Below are positions 1 through 12,789 of a stretch of 64,000 bases of DNA, piece after piece. Origin of the DNA: Sapria himalayana (taxonomy: Eukaryota > Streptophyta > Magnoliopsida > Malpighiales > Rafflesiaceae); the NCBI GenBank assembly GCA_029783825.1, contig JAREIK010017961.1, forward strand, positions 1 through 64,000, given 5' to 3'. Every line of letters begins with the position of its first letter. Position 1 is the first letter of the stretch. Below the pieces are notes generated by a model that was not told the origin of the DNA, made no database searches, and worked only from the letters and a program-made list of their open reading frames with translations. The translations under genes and the position numbers were made by a program.

Positions 1-802
1 TTATCATCTTATCTATCATACATTCATTTGTACTTTAATATAAATTTCATAAAATATTAAATTTCATCCTTTGCATATGTTACTTTTGGATCACCCATCA
101 TTAAGTTTCATAAAATATTATTGGTCTTATAAATACTTTATAAAAGTCTCTTAAACTATTTAGCACACATCTATCATAAAGAACTCGTAGGCGGCTCTAT
201 ATTTAGTTTATTTAATTTTAATTCTGTGAGATATATTGTCATCAATCTTCTTGTCATTACTTAAATATATAGCATTCATATTAAAATAACTAATATCTAT
301 ACTTATTATTTCCATATTTTGATTAGCAAATCATTATCATTATTACATAATTAAACTCATATTTTAATACTTAATCTTCCTATGATGAACCATAAATTCT
401 TAAATTTAATTGCTACCTCCAAATTTTTAGTCTCCTACATTTTCTTTAGTCTCATCAATTAATATTAAGATGTCTGCACATAACATACTCTAAGAGATAT
501 CATCTTATATATCTATTGTCAATTTATCTATAATAAGTATAAAAATATAAGGACCAAATGATGATCCGTTGCGAAATCTTACAACTATTGGAAACTCTGA
601 GTTATGTCATGAACTAATTTAATTCAAAACATCAGCCTCTTATATATATCTTGATTAACTCAATAAATATACTTAATATCCATTTATTACATAATACTCA
701 TCAAATAAAATTTATTAAAACTATATCATAAAATATTTCTAAATCAATGAAATCATAGATAATTTTTGTTTCTCAATATATTTTCAATTAATTATCTGAC
801 TA
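1..802. repeat. Outer AT-rich arm of palindrome A, left copy
   Basis: This is non-coding AT-rich sequence, reverse complement of 9205-10035 and also matching 40680-41478 (same orientation) and 43716-44520 (reverse). The four copies share landmarks such as the GAACTCGTAGGCGGCTC stretch near 181-197. Nothing else is recognised in it. Confidence 0.8.
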
Positions 803-810
803 GATAAATA

Positions 811-1349
811 TAGAATCGTGTCAAATAGGCCAGATAGCCCGAGCAGGGAACACGGCCCGATTAGCAGTGCATGGCCCGGGGATCCAGCACAGCCCAGAAT
901 TGTGCCTTGGCCCAGGACGAGCTGCCCATGGTACGTTCGTGTCGTCCTAGGCCGGCATTAGAAGTGCCTCGTGTCGGGTTAGGCACGACCCGTATGCATG
1001 GCATAGGGCACGATAACCCAACCTGGGTGGGTTATCCAATTGTTTTCAAATAATCAACCACATTGCTGATTTTAATTGGTCGACAAATAAGTCGGCATCC
1101 CATCACACAAAGGCCATGAGCTTCTTTCGTCATTCACCATAATCATGCATCTTCGAGGTTCAGCACGGTCCGACATAGTCGTGCACTCGGCCATGCCCAC
1201 TATTTCGTACTGGGCTGGTGGACTGTCACCATGTCGTGCTAGGCAAGACACGAGAATTTCACCATGCCGTGCTAGCATGGCACAGTGATATAATCATACC
1301 TTGAAAAAATGGGTCGTGCCAAAACAGCACGACCCATTTGACACTTCTA
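811..1349. mobile_element. hAT-type MITE, copy A-left, 539 bp
   Basis: A GC-rich non-coding element with imperfect terminal inverted repeats: it starts TAGAATCGTGTCAAATAGG and ends as the reverse complement of TAGAAGTGTCAAATGGG. It is flanked by a perfect 8-bp duplication GATAAATA at 803-810 and 1350-1357, the size made by hAT transposases. The interior holds short perfect palindromes near the inner end, including a hairpin of GGGTCGTGC type and GTGCTAGCAC-type dyads. Mirror copies lie at 8662-9196, 41487-42021 and 43184-43707, and a same-orientation duplicate at 3844-4379. The transposase source could be the hAT family whose relics lie at 11.1-12.6 and 46.8-47.9 kb, but this is not shown. 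Confidence 0.85.
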
Positions 1350-2508
1350 GATAAATAGTTTTTATAATAAATCTATCTAACATAAATTTCAATTAATTCT
1401 CCAAAATTACTACCCCTCTTCTTAATTTATGTTAATCATTATTTTACAAATCTTCATGATATAATTAATGAGTTTAATCACTCTCATCACATACTTCTTT
1501 CAAGAATAAAGTTTTAAATCTATTTATGAATATTCTAAAAGAATTATTTTTTTTCTTTATAACATAGTGTTGATTGAACTTGGAGTTCAATAACTAAATC
1601 AGAGAGGATGTTTAGGTATATTATATGAGTTGTATTTTATATTTATTAATTTTATTTTATAATTAATGAATTAAGGATTTTTTGTTATTTTTATTTATTA
1701 TTTTTGAACAAGCTTGTGGAAGATTATTTGTTCAATCACTAAATAGTGAAAATATTAATCAAACCATATTAATATTTTTCAGGTTGTGTCTTACTTTCAA
1801 TGTAGGAATTCATTTTTTATTCTCTTATAGTATCTTTTTAATATTTGGGTACCAAGCTTCATTTATATTAAATATTTATAATCTATCATAATTTTCTCAA
1901 CTGATAGATTAAGAAGATCCCAAATCTCACTGTTAGTAATGAAACAAAATTCATATAACATTGTATGTTGACATTGTGAATGAACAAAATTCTCAGTTGT
2001 GAAGCTTGGTACCCAAATATTAAAGACACTATAAGAGATTAAAAAAATGAATTCCTACATTGAAAGTAAGACACTACTTGATAAATATTGATATGGTTTG
2101 ATTAATATTTTCACGATTTATTGATTGAACAAAAAATCATCCACGAGCTTGTTCAAAAATAATAAATTAAAATAACAAAAAATATTTAATTCATTAATTA
2201 TAAAATAAAATTAATAAATATAAAATACAACTCATATAATATACCAAAACATCCTCTATGATTTAGTGATTGAACACCAAGTTCAATCAACACTATGTTA
2301 TAAAGAAATAAAATATTATTCTTTTAGAATATTCATCAATATATTTATAAATTTATTCTTGATAGAAGTATGTGGTGAGAGTGATTGAACTCATTAATTA
2401 TACCATGAAGATTTGTAAAAGAGTGATTAACATAAACTGAGAAGAGTGGTAGTAATTTTGGAGAATTAATTGATATTTATGTTAGAATTATTATAAAAAT
2501 TATTTATC
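1350..2508. repeat. Core palindrome: two ~510-bp arms and a 140-bp loop
   Basis: 1350-1860 is the reverse complement of 2001-2508. Both inner edges end in an AAGCTT-containing motif (GGTACCAAGCTTC and its complement). The asymmetric loop 1861-2000 includes a short inverted pair (TCTATCA and TGATAGA). There is no coding sequence. The same core recurs at about 4380-5533 and 42022-43183, and partly in each tandem unit. Confidence 0.82.
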
Positions 2509-2724
2509 TAGAGGTGTCAAATGGGTCGTGCTGTATTGGCACGACCTATTTTTTCAAGGTTGTCATTGTGCCGTGCTAGCACGGCATGGTAAAATTCTCG
2601 TGTCATGCCTGGCATGACATGGTGACACAGTCCACCGGCCCAGTACGAAATAGTGGGCATGGCCGAGGGCACGACTATGTCGAACAGTGCTGAACCTCGA
2701 AGATGCATGATTATGGTGAACGAC
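2509..2724. mobile_element. Truncated hAT MITE head, tandem copy
   Basis: It starts TAGAGGTGTCAAATGGGTCG after TATTTATC (the reverse of GATAAATA) and stops at GTGAACGAC, 216 bp into the element. Equivalent heads are at 5534-5749, 6576-6791 and 7621-7836; 3550-3638 is shorter. Each keeps the hairpin TGGGTCGTGC-n7-GCACGACCCA or a one-base variant of it, and the dyad GTGCTAGCAC where not mutated. Confidence 0.8.
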
Positions 2725-3638
2725 ATTGTTATTTTAATTTATTATTTTTGAACAAGCTCGTGGAAGATTTTTTGTTCAATCACTAAATCATGAAAATATT
2801 AATCAAACCATATTAATATTTTTCTGGTAGTGTCTTACTTTTAATGTAGGAATTCATTTTTTAATCTCTTATAGTATCTTTTTAATATTTGGGTACCAAG
2901 CTTCTTTTATATTAAATATTTATAATCTATCATAAGTTTCTCCACTGATAGATTAAGAAGATCCCAAATCTCACTGTTAGTAATGAAACAAAATTCGTAT
3001 AACATTGTATGTTGACATTGTGATTGAACAAAATTCTCAGATGTGAAGCTTGGTGCCTAAATATTAAAAAGACATTATAAGAGATTAAAAAAAATGAATT
3101 CCTACGTTGAAAGTAAGACACTACCTGATAAATATTGATATGGTTTGATTAATATTTTCATGATTTATTGATTGAAAAAAATCGTCCACAAGCTTGTTCA
3201 AAAATAATATATTAAAATTACAAAAAATATTTAATTCATTAATTATAAAATAAAATTAATAAATATAAAATACAACTCATATAATAAACCTAAACATCCT
3301 CTCTAATTTAGTGATTGAACACCAAGTTCAATCAACACTATGTTATAAAGAAATAAAAATATTATTCTTTTAGAAATTCATAAATATATAATAAATTTAT
3401 TCTTGATAGAAGTATGTGGTGAGAGTGATTGAACTCATTAATTATACCATGAAGATTGTAAAAGAGGTATAACATAAACTGAGAAGAGTGGTAGTAATTT
3501 TAAAGAATTAATTGATATTTATGTGTAGAATTATTATAAAATTATTATCTAGAGGTGTCAAATGGGTGGTGCTATATTGGCACGACCCATTTTTTCAAAG
3601 GTTGTCACTGTGCCGTGCTAACACGACATGGTAAAATT

Positions 3639-5533
3639 TATGTTATGAACCAATTTAATTCAAAACATCACACTCTTATATATATCTTTGATTAACTCAA
3701 TATATATACTTAATATCCATTTATTACATAATATCATCAAATAAAATTTATTAAACTCTTTCATAAAATGTTCTAAATCAATGAATCATACATAATTTTG
3801 TTTCTCAATATATTTCTCGATTAATTATCTGACTTTATATATATAGAATCGTGTCAATAGGCCAGATAGCCGAGCAGGGAACACGACCCAATTAGCAGTG
3901 CATTGCCAGGCCGTATCCAGCAACAGCCTAGAATGTGCCTCGGCCCCAGGACGAGCTGCCCATGGTACGTTCGTGTCGTCCTAGGCTGACATTAGAAGTA
4001 CCTCTTGTCAGGTTAGGCACGACCCATATGCATGGCCATAGGGGCACGATAACCCAACCTGGGTGGGTTATCCAATTGTTTTCAATAATCAACCCATTGC
4101 CGATTTTAATTGGTCTACCAATAAGTCGGCATCCCATCACACAAAGGCCATGGGCTTCTTTCGTCGTTCACCATAATCATGCATCTTCGGGTTCAGCACG
4201 GTCCGACATTGTCGTGCACTCGTCATGCCCACTATTTCGTACTGAGCTGGTGGACTGTCACCATGTAGTGCCAGGCAAGACACGAGAATTTCACCATGCT
4301 GTGCTAGCATGGCATAGTGATAACCATACCTTGAAAAAATGGGTCGTGCCAAAATAGCACGACCCATTTGACACTTCTAGATAAATAGTTATTATAATAA
4401 ATCTATCTAACATAAATATCAATTAATTCTCCAAAATTAATACCCCTCTTCTTAATTATGTTAATCATTATTTTACAAATCTTCATGGTATAATTAATGA
4501 GTTTAATCACTCTCATCACATTCTTCTTTCAAGATAAAGTTTTAAATCTATTTATGAATATCTAAAAGAATTATATTTCTTTTCTTATACAATAGTGTTG
4601 ATTGAACTTGGTGTTCAATCACTAAATCAGAGAGGATGTTTAGGTATATTTTATGAGTTGTATTTTATATTTATTAATTTATTTTATAATTAATGAATTA
4701 ATTATTTTTGTTATTTAATTTATTATTTTTGAACAAGCTTGTGGAAGATTATTTGTTCAATCACTAAATAGTGAAATATTAATCAAACCCATATTAATAT
4801 TTTTCAGGTAGTGTCTTACTTTCAATGTAAGAATTCATTTTTTATTCTCTTATAGTATCTTTTAATATTTGGGTACCAAGCTTCATTTATATTAAATATT
4901 TATAATCTATCATAAGTTTCTCCACTGATAGATTAAGAAGATCCCAAATATCACTGTTAGTAATGAAACAAAATTTATATAACATTGTATGTTGACATTG
5001 TGAATGAACAAAATTCTCAGATGTGAAGCTTGGTACCCAAATATTAAAAAGACACTATAAGAGATTAAAAAATGAATTACTACATTGAAAGTAAGACACT
5101 ACCTGATAAATATTGATATGGTTTGATTAATATTTTCACGATTTATTGATTGAACAAAAATCATCAACGAGCTTGTTCAAAAATAATAAATTAAAATAAC
5201 AAAAAATATTTAATTCATTAATTATAAAATAAAATTAATAAATATAAAATACAACTCATATAATATACCTAAACATCCTCTATGATTTAGTGATTGAACA
5301 CCAAGTTCAATCAACACTATGTTATAAAGAAATAAAAATATTATTCTTTTAGAATATTCATCAATATATTTATAAATTTATTCTTGATAGAAGTATGTGG
5401 TGAGAGTGATTGAACTCATTAATTATACCATGAAGATTTGTAAAAGAGTGATTAACATAAACTGAGAAGAGTGGTTGTAATTTTGGAGAATTAATTGATA
5501 TTTATGTTAGAATTATTATAAAAATTATTTATC
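3639..5533. repeat. 1.9-kb duplicate of 605-2508 inside the tandem array
   Basis: At about 3638 the second tandem unit breaks off within the MITE head and continues as sequence equivalent to about 605 onward. It then runs collinearly through a full MITE and a full core to 5533. The length (1895 bp) agrees with 605-2508 (1904 bp), so it looks like one block transfer or an unequal exchange within the palindrome. Confidence 0.78.
3844..4379. mobile_element. hAT-type MITE, internal duplicate
   Basis: This is a complete copy of the 811-1349 element carried within the 1.9-kb duplicated block. The right flank keeps GATAAATA (4380-4387); the left flank has drifted to a TA run. It therefore moved with its surroundings and is not an independent insertion. 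Confidence 0.8.
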
Positions 5534-8500
5534 TAGAGGTGTCAAATGGGTCGTGCTGTATTGGCACGACCCATTTTTTCAAGGTTGTCATTGTGCCGTG
5601 CTAGCACGGCATGGTAAAATTCTCGTGTCATGCCTGGCATGACATGGTGACACAGTCCACCGGCCTAGTATGAAATAGTGGGCATGGCCGATGGCACGAC
5701 TATGTCGGACCGTGCTGAACCTCGAAGATGCATGATTATGGTGAACGACATTGTTATTTTAATTTATTATTTTTGAAACAAGTTTGTGGAAGATTTTTTG
5801 TTCAAATCACTAAATCGTAAAAATATTAATCAAACCATATTAATATTTTTCAGGTAGTGTCTTACTTTCAATGTAGGAATTCATTTTTTATTCTCTTATA
5901 GTATCTTTTTAATATTTGGGTACCAAGCTTCTTTTATATTAAATATTATAATCTATCATAAGTTTCTCACTGATAGATTAAGAAGATCCCAAATATCACT
6001 GTAGTAATGAAACAAAATTTATATAACATTGTATGTTGACATTGTGAATGAACAAAATTCTCAGATGTGAAGCTTGGTACCCAAATATTAAAAAGACACT
6101 ATAAGAGATTAAAAAAATGAATTCCTACATTGAAGTATAGACACTACCTGATAAATATTGATATGGTTTGATTAATATTTTCACGATTTATTGATTGAAC
6201 AAAAAAATCATCCACGAGCTTGTTCAAAAATAATAATTAAATAAAAAAATATTTAATTCATTAATTATAAATAAATTTATAAATATAAAATACAACTCAT
6301 ATAATATACCTAAACATCCTCTTTGATTAGTGTGATTGAACACCAAGTTCAATCAACACTATGTTATAAAGAAATAAAAATATTATTCTTTTACAATATT
6401 CATCAATATATTTATAAATTTATTCTTGATAGAAGTATGTGGTGATAGTGATTGAACTCATTAATTATACCATGAAGATTTGTAAAAGAGTTATTAACAT
6501 AAACTGAGAAGAGTGGTAGTAATTTTGGAGAATTAATTGATATTTATGTTAGAATTATTATAAAAATTATTTATCTAGAGGTGTCAAATGGGTCGTGCTG
6601 TATTGGCACGACCCATTTTTTCAAGGTTGTCACTGTGCCGTGCTAGCACGGCATGGTAAAATTCTCGTGTCATGCCTGGCATGACATGGTGACACAGTCC
6701 ACCGGCCCAGTACGAAATAGTGGGCATGGCCGAGGGCACGACTATGTCGGACCGTGCTGAACCTCGAAGATGCATGATTATGGTGAACGACCATTGTTAT
6801 TTTAATTTATTATTTTTGAACAAGCTTGTGGAAGATTTTTTGTTCAATCACTAAAATCGTGAAAATATTAATCAAACCATATTAATATTTTTCAGGTAGT
6901 CTCTTACTTTCAATGTAGGAATTCATTTTTTATTCTCTTATAGAATCTTTTAATATTTAGGTACCAAGATTCTTTTATATTAAATATTTATAATCTATCA
7001 TAGTTTTCTCCACTGATAGATTAAGAAGATCCCAAATCTCACTGTTAGAAATGAAACAAAATTCGTTATAACATCGTATGTTGACATTGTGAATGAACAA
7101 AATTCTCAGATGTGAAGCTGGTACCCAAATATTAACAAGACACTATAAGAGATTAAAAAAATGAATTCCTACATTGAAAGTAAGGACACTACCTGATAAA
7201 TATTGATATGGTTTGATTAATATTTTCACGATTTATTGATTGAACAAAAAATCATCCACGAGCTTGTTCAAAAATAATAAATTAAATAAAAAAATATTTA
7301 ATTCATTAATTATAAAATAAAATTAATAAATATAAAATAAACTCATATAATATACCTAAACATCCTCTTTGATTTAGTGATTGAACACCAAGTTCAATCA
7401 ACACTATGTTTTAAAGAAATAAAAATATTATTCTTTTACCAATATTCATCATATATTTATAAATTTATTCTTGATAGAAGTATGTGGTGATAGTGATTGA
7501 ACTCATTAATTATACCATGAAGATTTGTAAAAGAGTGATTAACATAAACTGAGAAGAGTGGTAGTAATTTTGGAGAATTAATTGATATTTATGTTAGAAT
7601 TATTATAAAAATTATTTATCTAGAGGTGTCAAATGGGTCGTGCTGTATTGGCACGACCCATTTTTTCAAGGTTGTCACTGTGCCATGCTAGCACGACATG
7701 GTAAAATTCTCGTGTCATGCCTGGCATGACATGGTGACACAGTCCACCGGCCCAGTACGAAATAGTGGGCATGGCCGAGGACATGACTATGTCGGACCGT
7801 GCTGAACCTCGAAGATGCATGATTATGGTGAACGACATTGTTATTTTAATTTATTATTTTTGAACAAGCTTGTAGATGATTTTTGTTCAATCACTAAATC
7901 ATGAAAATATTAATCAAACCATATTAATATTTTTCAGGTAGTGTCTTACTTTCAATGTAGGAATTCATTTTTTATTCTCTTATAGTATCTTTTTAATATT
8001 TGGGTACCAAGCTTCTTTTATATTAATATTTATAATCTATCATAAGTTTCTCCACTGATAGATTAAGAAGATCCCAAATCTCACTGTTAGAAATGAAACA
8101 AAATTCGTATAACATCGTATGTTGACATTGTGAATCAACAAAATTCTCAGATGTGAAGCTTGGTACCCAAATATTAAAAAGACACTATAAGAGATTAAAA
8201 AAATGAATTCCTACATTGAAAGTAAGACACTACCTGATAAATATTGATATGGTTTGATTAATATTTTCACGATTTATTGATTGAACAAAAATCATCCACG
8301 AGCTTGTTCAAAAATAATAAATTAAAATAAAAAAAATATTTAATTCATAATTATAAAATAAAATTAATAAATATAAAATACAACTCATATAATATACCTA
8401 AACATCCTCTTTGATTTAGTGATTGAACACCAAGTTCAATCAACACTATGTTATAAAGAAATAAAAATATTATTCTTTACAATATTCATCAATATATTTA

Positions 8501-8661
8501 TAAATTTATTCTTGATAGAAGTATGTGGTGATAGTGATTGAACTCATTAATTATACCATGAAGATTGTAAAAGAGTGATTAACATAAACTGAGAAGAGTG
8601 GTAGTAATTTTTGGAGAATTAATTGATATTTATGTTAGAATTATTATAAAAATTATTTATC

Positions 8662-9196
8662 TAGAGGTGTCAAATGGGTCGTGCTGTATTGGCACGACCC
8701 ATTTTTTCAAGGTTGTCACTGTGCGAGCTAGCACGGCATGGTAAAATTCTCGTGTCATGCCTGGCATGACATGGTGACACAGTCCACCGGCCCAGTACGA
8801 AATAGTGGGCATGGCCAAGGGCACGACTATGTCGGACCGTGCTAAACCTCTAAGATACATGATTATGGTGAACGACGAAAGAAGCTCATGGCCTTTGTGT
8901 GATGGTTGGCCGTCTTATGGGTCGACCAATTACAATCGGCCATGTGGTTAATTGTTTGAAAACAATTGGATAACCCACATAGGTTGGCTTATCGTGCCTC
9001 TATGCATGCATACGGGTCGTGCCTAAGCCGGCACGAGGCAATGCTCGTGCTGGCCTAGGACGACACGAGCGTGCCATGGGCATCTCGTCCTGGATCGAGG
9101 CACAATTCTGGGCTGTACTGGATCAGGATGGGCCATGCACTGCTAATCGGGCCGTGGTCCCTGTTCGGGCTGTCTGGCCTATTTGACACGATTCTA
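8662..9196. mobile_element. hAT-type MITE, copy A-right, 535 bp
   Basis: This is the reverse complement of 811-1349. It starts TAGAGGTGTCAAATGGG and ends ACGATTCTA, with a perfect 8-bp duplication TATTTATC at 8654-8661 and 9197-9204. A perfect hairpin with 10-bp stems and a 7-base loop lies at 8675-8701. The left copy has the same duplication in the other orientation, so the palindrome doubled an already inserted MITE. Confidence 0.85.
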
Positions 9197-9204
9197 TATT
9201 TATC

Positions 9205-10470
9205 TAGTTAGATAATTAAGCGACAAATATATTGAGAAACAAATATTATGTATGATTTCATTGATTTAGAAACATTTTATGATATAGTTTAATAAATTTT
9301 ATTTGATGAGTATTATGTGATAAATTGATATTAAATATATATATTGAGTTAATCAAAGATATATATTGAGTTAATCAAAGATATATATAAGAGGCTGATG
9401 TTTTGAATTAAATTAGTTCATGACATAACTCAAGAGTTTCCAATAGTTGTAAGATTTCGCAACGGATCATCATTTGGTCCTTATATTTTTATACTTATTA
9501 TAGATAAATTGACAATAGATATATAAGATGATATCTCTTAGAGTATGTTATGTGCAGACATCTTAATATTAATTGATGAGACTAAGAAAATGTAGGAGAC
9601 TAAAAATTTGGAGGATAGCAATTAAATTAAGAATTTATGGTTCATCATAGGAAGATTAAGTATTTAAAATATGAGTTTAATTATGTTAATAATGATAATG
9701 ATTTGCTAATCAAAATATGGAAATAATAAGTATAAATATTAGTTATTTTAAATATGAATGCTATCTATATTAAGTAATGACAAGAAGATTGATGACAATA
9801 TATCTCACAGAATTAAAATTAAATAAACTAAATATAGAGCCGCCTACGAGTTCTTTCTGATAGACGTGTGCTAAATAGTTTAAAGAGACTTTTATAAAGT
9901 ATTTATAAGACCAATACTATTTATGAAACTTAATGATGGGTGATCCAAAAGTAACATATGCAAAGGATGAAATTTAATGTTTTATGAAATTTATATTAAA
10001 GTAACAAAATGAATGTATGATAAGATTAAGAATGATAGAATTAGAAATGAAATTAAAAGAAATAAAACAAGATTAATTTCTATATATGAAAAGATAAAAG
10101 ATACCTATTTGAGGTAGGGCTGACAACGAATTAGACTCAAGTCGGATTTATATTCTCCATCTCCACCTTCATTTATTATGTCTATTTCAACATCATCCTC
10201 ATCCCCATTAGATCTATTATTTTTATTTATATCCAAATACCTAAATAATTTTAGTCATATGCAAGCAACCCACATTTCAAAAAAATATTAGAAGTAACTT
10301 TAAGACTAATCTTAAAGATTTTGTCATATCTAAATATCAAAGTTCAACAACAATAAATTTAAAATATCTTTAAATTACTTTTAATTTATCATATCGAATC
10401 ATTATCATCATCATCATCATAAAGAAATATCAAAATAGAAATAATTTCAAACTAATCATATATTTCTTTA
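9205..10470. repeat. Outer AT-rich arm and flank of palindrome A, right copy
   Basis: 9205-10035 is the reverse complement of 1-802. The flank 10036-10470 matches 44520-44952 directly and 40243-40690 in reverse. It contains a short (ATC)n run near 10403-10420, mirrored as (GAT)n at 40287-40312. No coding sequence is seen. Confidence 0.75.
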
Positions 10471-11096
10471 ACACTTGCTACTTCATTGCCCTACAAATTA
10501 ATGTAAAAAAAATATATAATTAGTCTTATAATTCCATTTAAGTATCAAATTTAACAAAACACACACCTACATACACACACAACTACACACGTATTTCATA
10601 CCTCAACACCAATAATATTTTTATCATATTCAACTGAGTAGTAATATGCTTCATTTTTATTTGAACTAATAATTATAATAAAGGAAGAAAGAAAATATTA
10701 ATATAATTAATCAAAGAAAATTAATTTCATTTAAAAATTAAGCTATTTATTTTACCGTATTAAATATTTACAATTCAACTTGCAGTACCCATTGTTGATT
10801 CAAAAGTTTTTGGATGAAAGTCTACTATTACAAGGACTCACTAATCTACCACTTGTGCTTATGTCGACTCCTAATCTATAATTGATATTAGAATGACAAG
10901 ATCTCTAGGCATCCTCATCAAAGTAGGATATTTGATTTTATCTGTCTACCACTAATCTAATATGTTAAAATCAATTTTTTTGGTAATACTTTATTTTTAA
11001 ATGGCCATCTAGCTCATTTTTTAAATTAATATTAATCTTACTATTAAGTGTTATTTTTATAAAATTTTCCAAAAAATCATTGCTACTAATATTCAA
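10471..11096. repeat. Non-coding part of giant left arm
   Basis: AT-rich sequence, mirrored at about 39600-40240. No gene or element is recognised. The mirror pairing stops near 11097, where the left arm carries hAT-related sequence and the right arm carries minisatellite. Confidence 0.6.
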
Positions 11097-11299
11097 TGTA
11101 GATTCATATAATCATTTTCAAAACAAGTATCATTCATAATCACATGATTAATAACATAATCTTTAAATACTTTAAAGATATTTTTAATTCTAATCACTCG
11201 ATAAGTTCTCTTGAAATAATATTCCATCAATTATCTTATGCTTCTGATCTAAATTGATAACTATTCCTATAACTTCCTGAATGTTAATTAAATATTTTC

Positions 11300-12560
11300 A
11301 AAATTTTATAAATATTTGTTCAGCCATAGAACAAATTCTTTATTAGGAGATGTGGCTCACTTTAGTAGTGAATCCTTACATCACAAACTTTAGGAAATAA
11401 AATATTATTGTGGGATATTAATTCTAGAAAATATTCTAGTCATAGAATAAAATATTTTTAATAACTGAGACACCTTTCGTATTAACAATCACTCATCATT
11501 CATTAGAAAATAACTATATGATGAATCATGAAATCTAAAACTAGCAAATACATCTTTAAAAGATATAGCAACAATATCATATATGTTGAGTTTCAGTGGG
11601 TCTTACAATCTAGCATTAATTTTGTAACATTCATGTCAGGTACTACAATTCATGCAATATCATCAAATATTTGTTTTCTTGTAAGTGATGCTCTTTGATA
11701 CGGAACACTTTCATGATTTTTTTATGTCATGATATGGAAAATTAAGTATTAAAAATATTAGTTCTCTAGTCTATCTATTTATTCTTTTGTTGTGTGTATG
11801 CATCTTAGGGTAAGGTAAAAGGGATATAAAATACTTTGACATACATATTCACGTGAATGAATCAAGAACACCAATATGAGTATTTAATTCATGAAAAGGT
11901 AACTATTTTTTTTATATATTATGATAATAGGTATGATAGCTATTGTCATGTTCTGAGAATAGACATGAAGATAATACTTTCTTCATTCAAATAGCTAGGG
12001 GTAAATAATGGGGTGATCCGTTGAATATGAGCTACTTATTTTGATATGTAGATATCAATTACTATTATATCATATAACATGATGATAATAAGAATATGAA
12101 TAATTTACTTTATTAGAAATTATTTGAATTTATCTATCTCGTGTTATCTAAGATGACACGTGATGTCTTTCTCATCTGTCTAATTTAACATCAAAGTTTA
12201 TTTTTTCAATGATAATTAATATTATTTTAGATAAGATATTGAGACTGTGACTAAATATTTCAGAGATACTTACATGCATAAAGGATTGAAGATTCATTGT
12301 TGGTCATTCATGATAAGGTGTAAGAGTTACTTACAGATTATGATTTATGATATATGAAAATTGATGATATTAATATAATCACTAGATACTTTTAGGCATA
12401 TTCATGATGATGTTGAAAGTGCTATACTTTTTTATATGAATCGTGGTTTATCATTCATAATTGTTGACTCGTGTATTTTTAATTATTTTTTTATACGATA
12501 CTATATTGTTATTAATTTTTTGTATATTTCTGTTGATTATGTTTTTTTTTATTTATGGTC
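11300..12560 (+). pseudogene. hAT transposase relic (C-terminal part), left arm
   Basis: A degenerate copy of the C-terminal part of a plant hAT transposase. The clearest stretch is 12126-12185, where one frame reads EFIYLVLSKMTRDVF, matching the conserved hAT stretch (usual form YPVLSKMARDVL) just before the dimerisation region. Upstream, 11740-11860 parallels 47220-47300 of the second relic (ATACTTTGACATACATATTCACG-type sequence), and 12100-12500 parallels 47560-47950 throughout. Frames are broken by many stops and shifts; no catalytic residue can be placed. The N-terminal limit is a guess. This relic has no counterpart in the mirrored right arm, so it came in, or was lost there, after the arms formed. 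Confidence 0.68.
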
Positions 12561-12789
12561 TTATCAGTTATGCCTCATCATATGTTAAATATGTGTATGT
12601 ATGTTGTATTATATTCTATTTTTGATAATGAAATATAAATATGAAAATAATTTTTTCTTTATTAAACACTTTTATTTTTTATTTGATACGAATTGTAATT
12701 TTTTTTAATTATTTATTTCATTTAAATTAATATAAATATAATAATTTAAATAAGTAATAAAATAAAAGATTTAAATTTCAGAATAGTTT

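Larger units (their letters stand above)
1683..8877. repeat. Six-copy tandem array, period ~1042 bp
   Basis: Blocks of about 826 bp of core (equivalent to 1683-2508) plus the first 216 bp of the hAT MITE are repeated head to tail. The MITE heads begin at 2509, 3550, 5534, 6576, 7621 and 8662, so the spacings are 1041, 1984, 1042, 1045 and 1041 bp. The block junction is constant (GTGAACGAC joined to ATTGTTATTT) at about 2724, 5749, 6791 and 7836. A simple tandem duplication straddling the core/MITE border explains this. The 1984-bp interval is the second block interrupted by a 1.9-kb duplicate. Units differ by scattered substitutions and single-base indels. The array is absent from the mirror copy B. 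Confidence 0.88.
1..10470. repeat. Palindrome A: expanded foldback-like composite
   Basis: The outer arm 1-802 is the reverse complement of 9205-10035, with the same order of blocks on both sides: AT-rich arm, hAT MITE, core. The inner part is expanded by a 1042-bp tandem array, so A is about 10 kb where its mirror partner B is 4.7 kb. The flank 10036-10470 has its palindromic mate outside the window, as judged from B, where both flanks are visible. No transposase-like coding sequence lies inside. It resembles foldback elements (long, repeat-rich inverted termini and no coding capacity), but no element boundary or outer target-site duplication was found, so the class is an inference. Confidence 0.75.

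Noticed and set aside
3935..4357. 140-codon open frame, and similar 60-76-codon frames in each MITE copy
   Set aside because: They lie wholly inside non-coding hAT MITE copies and follow their lower AT content; the frames are not conserved between copies.
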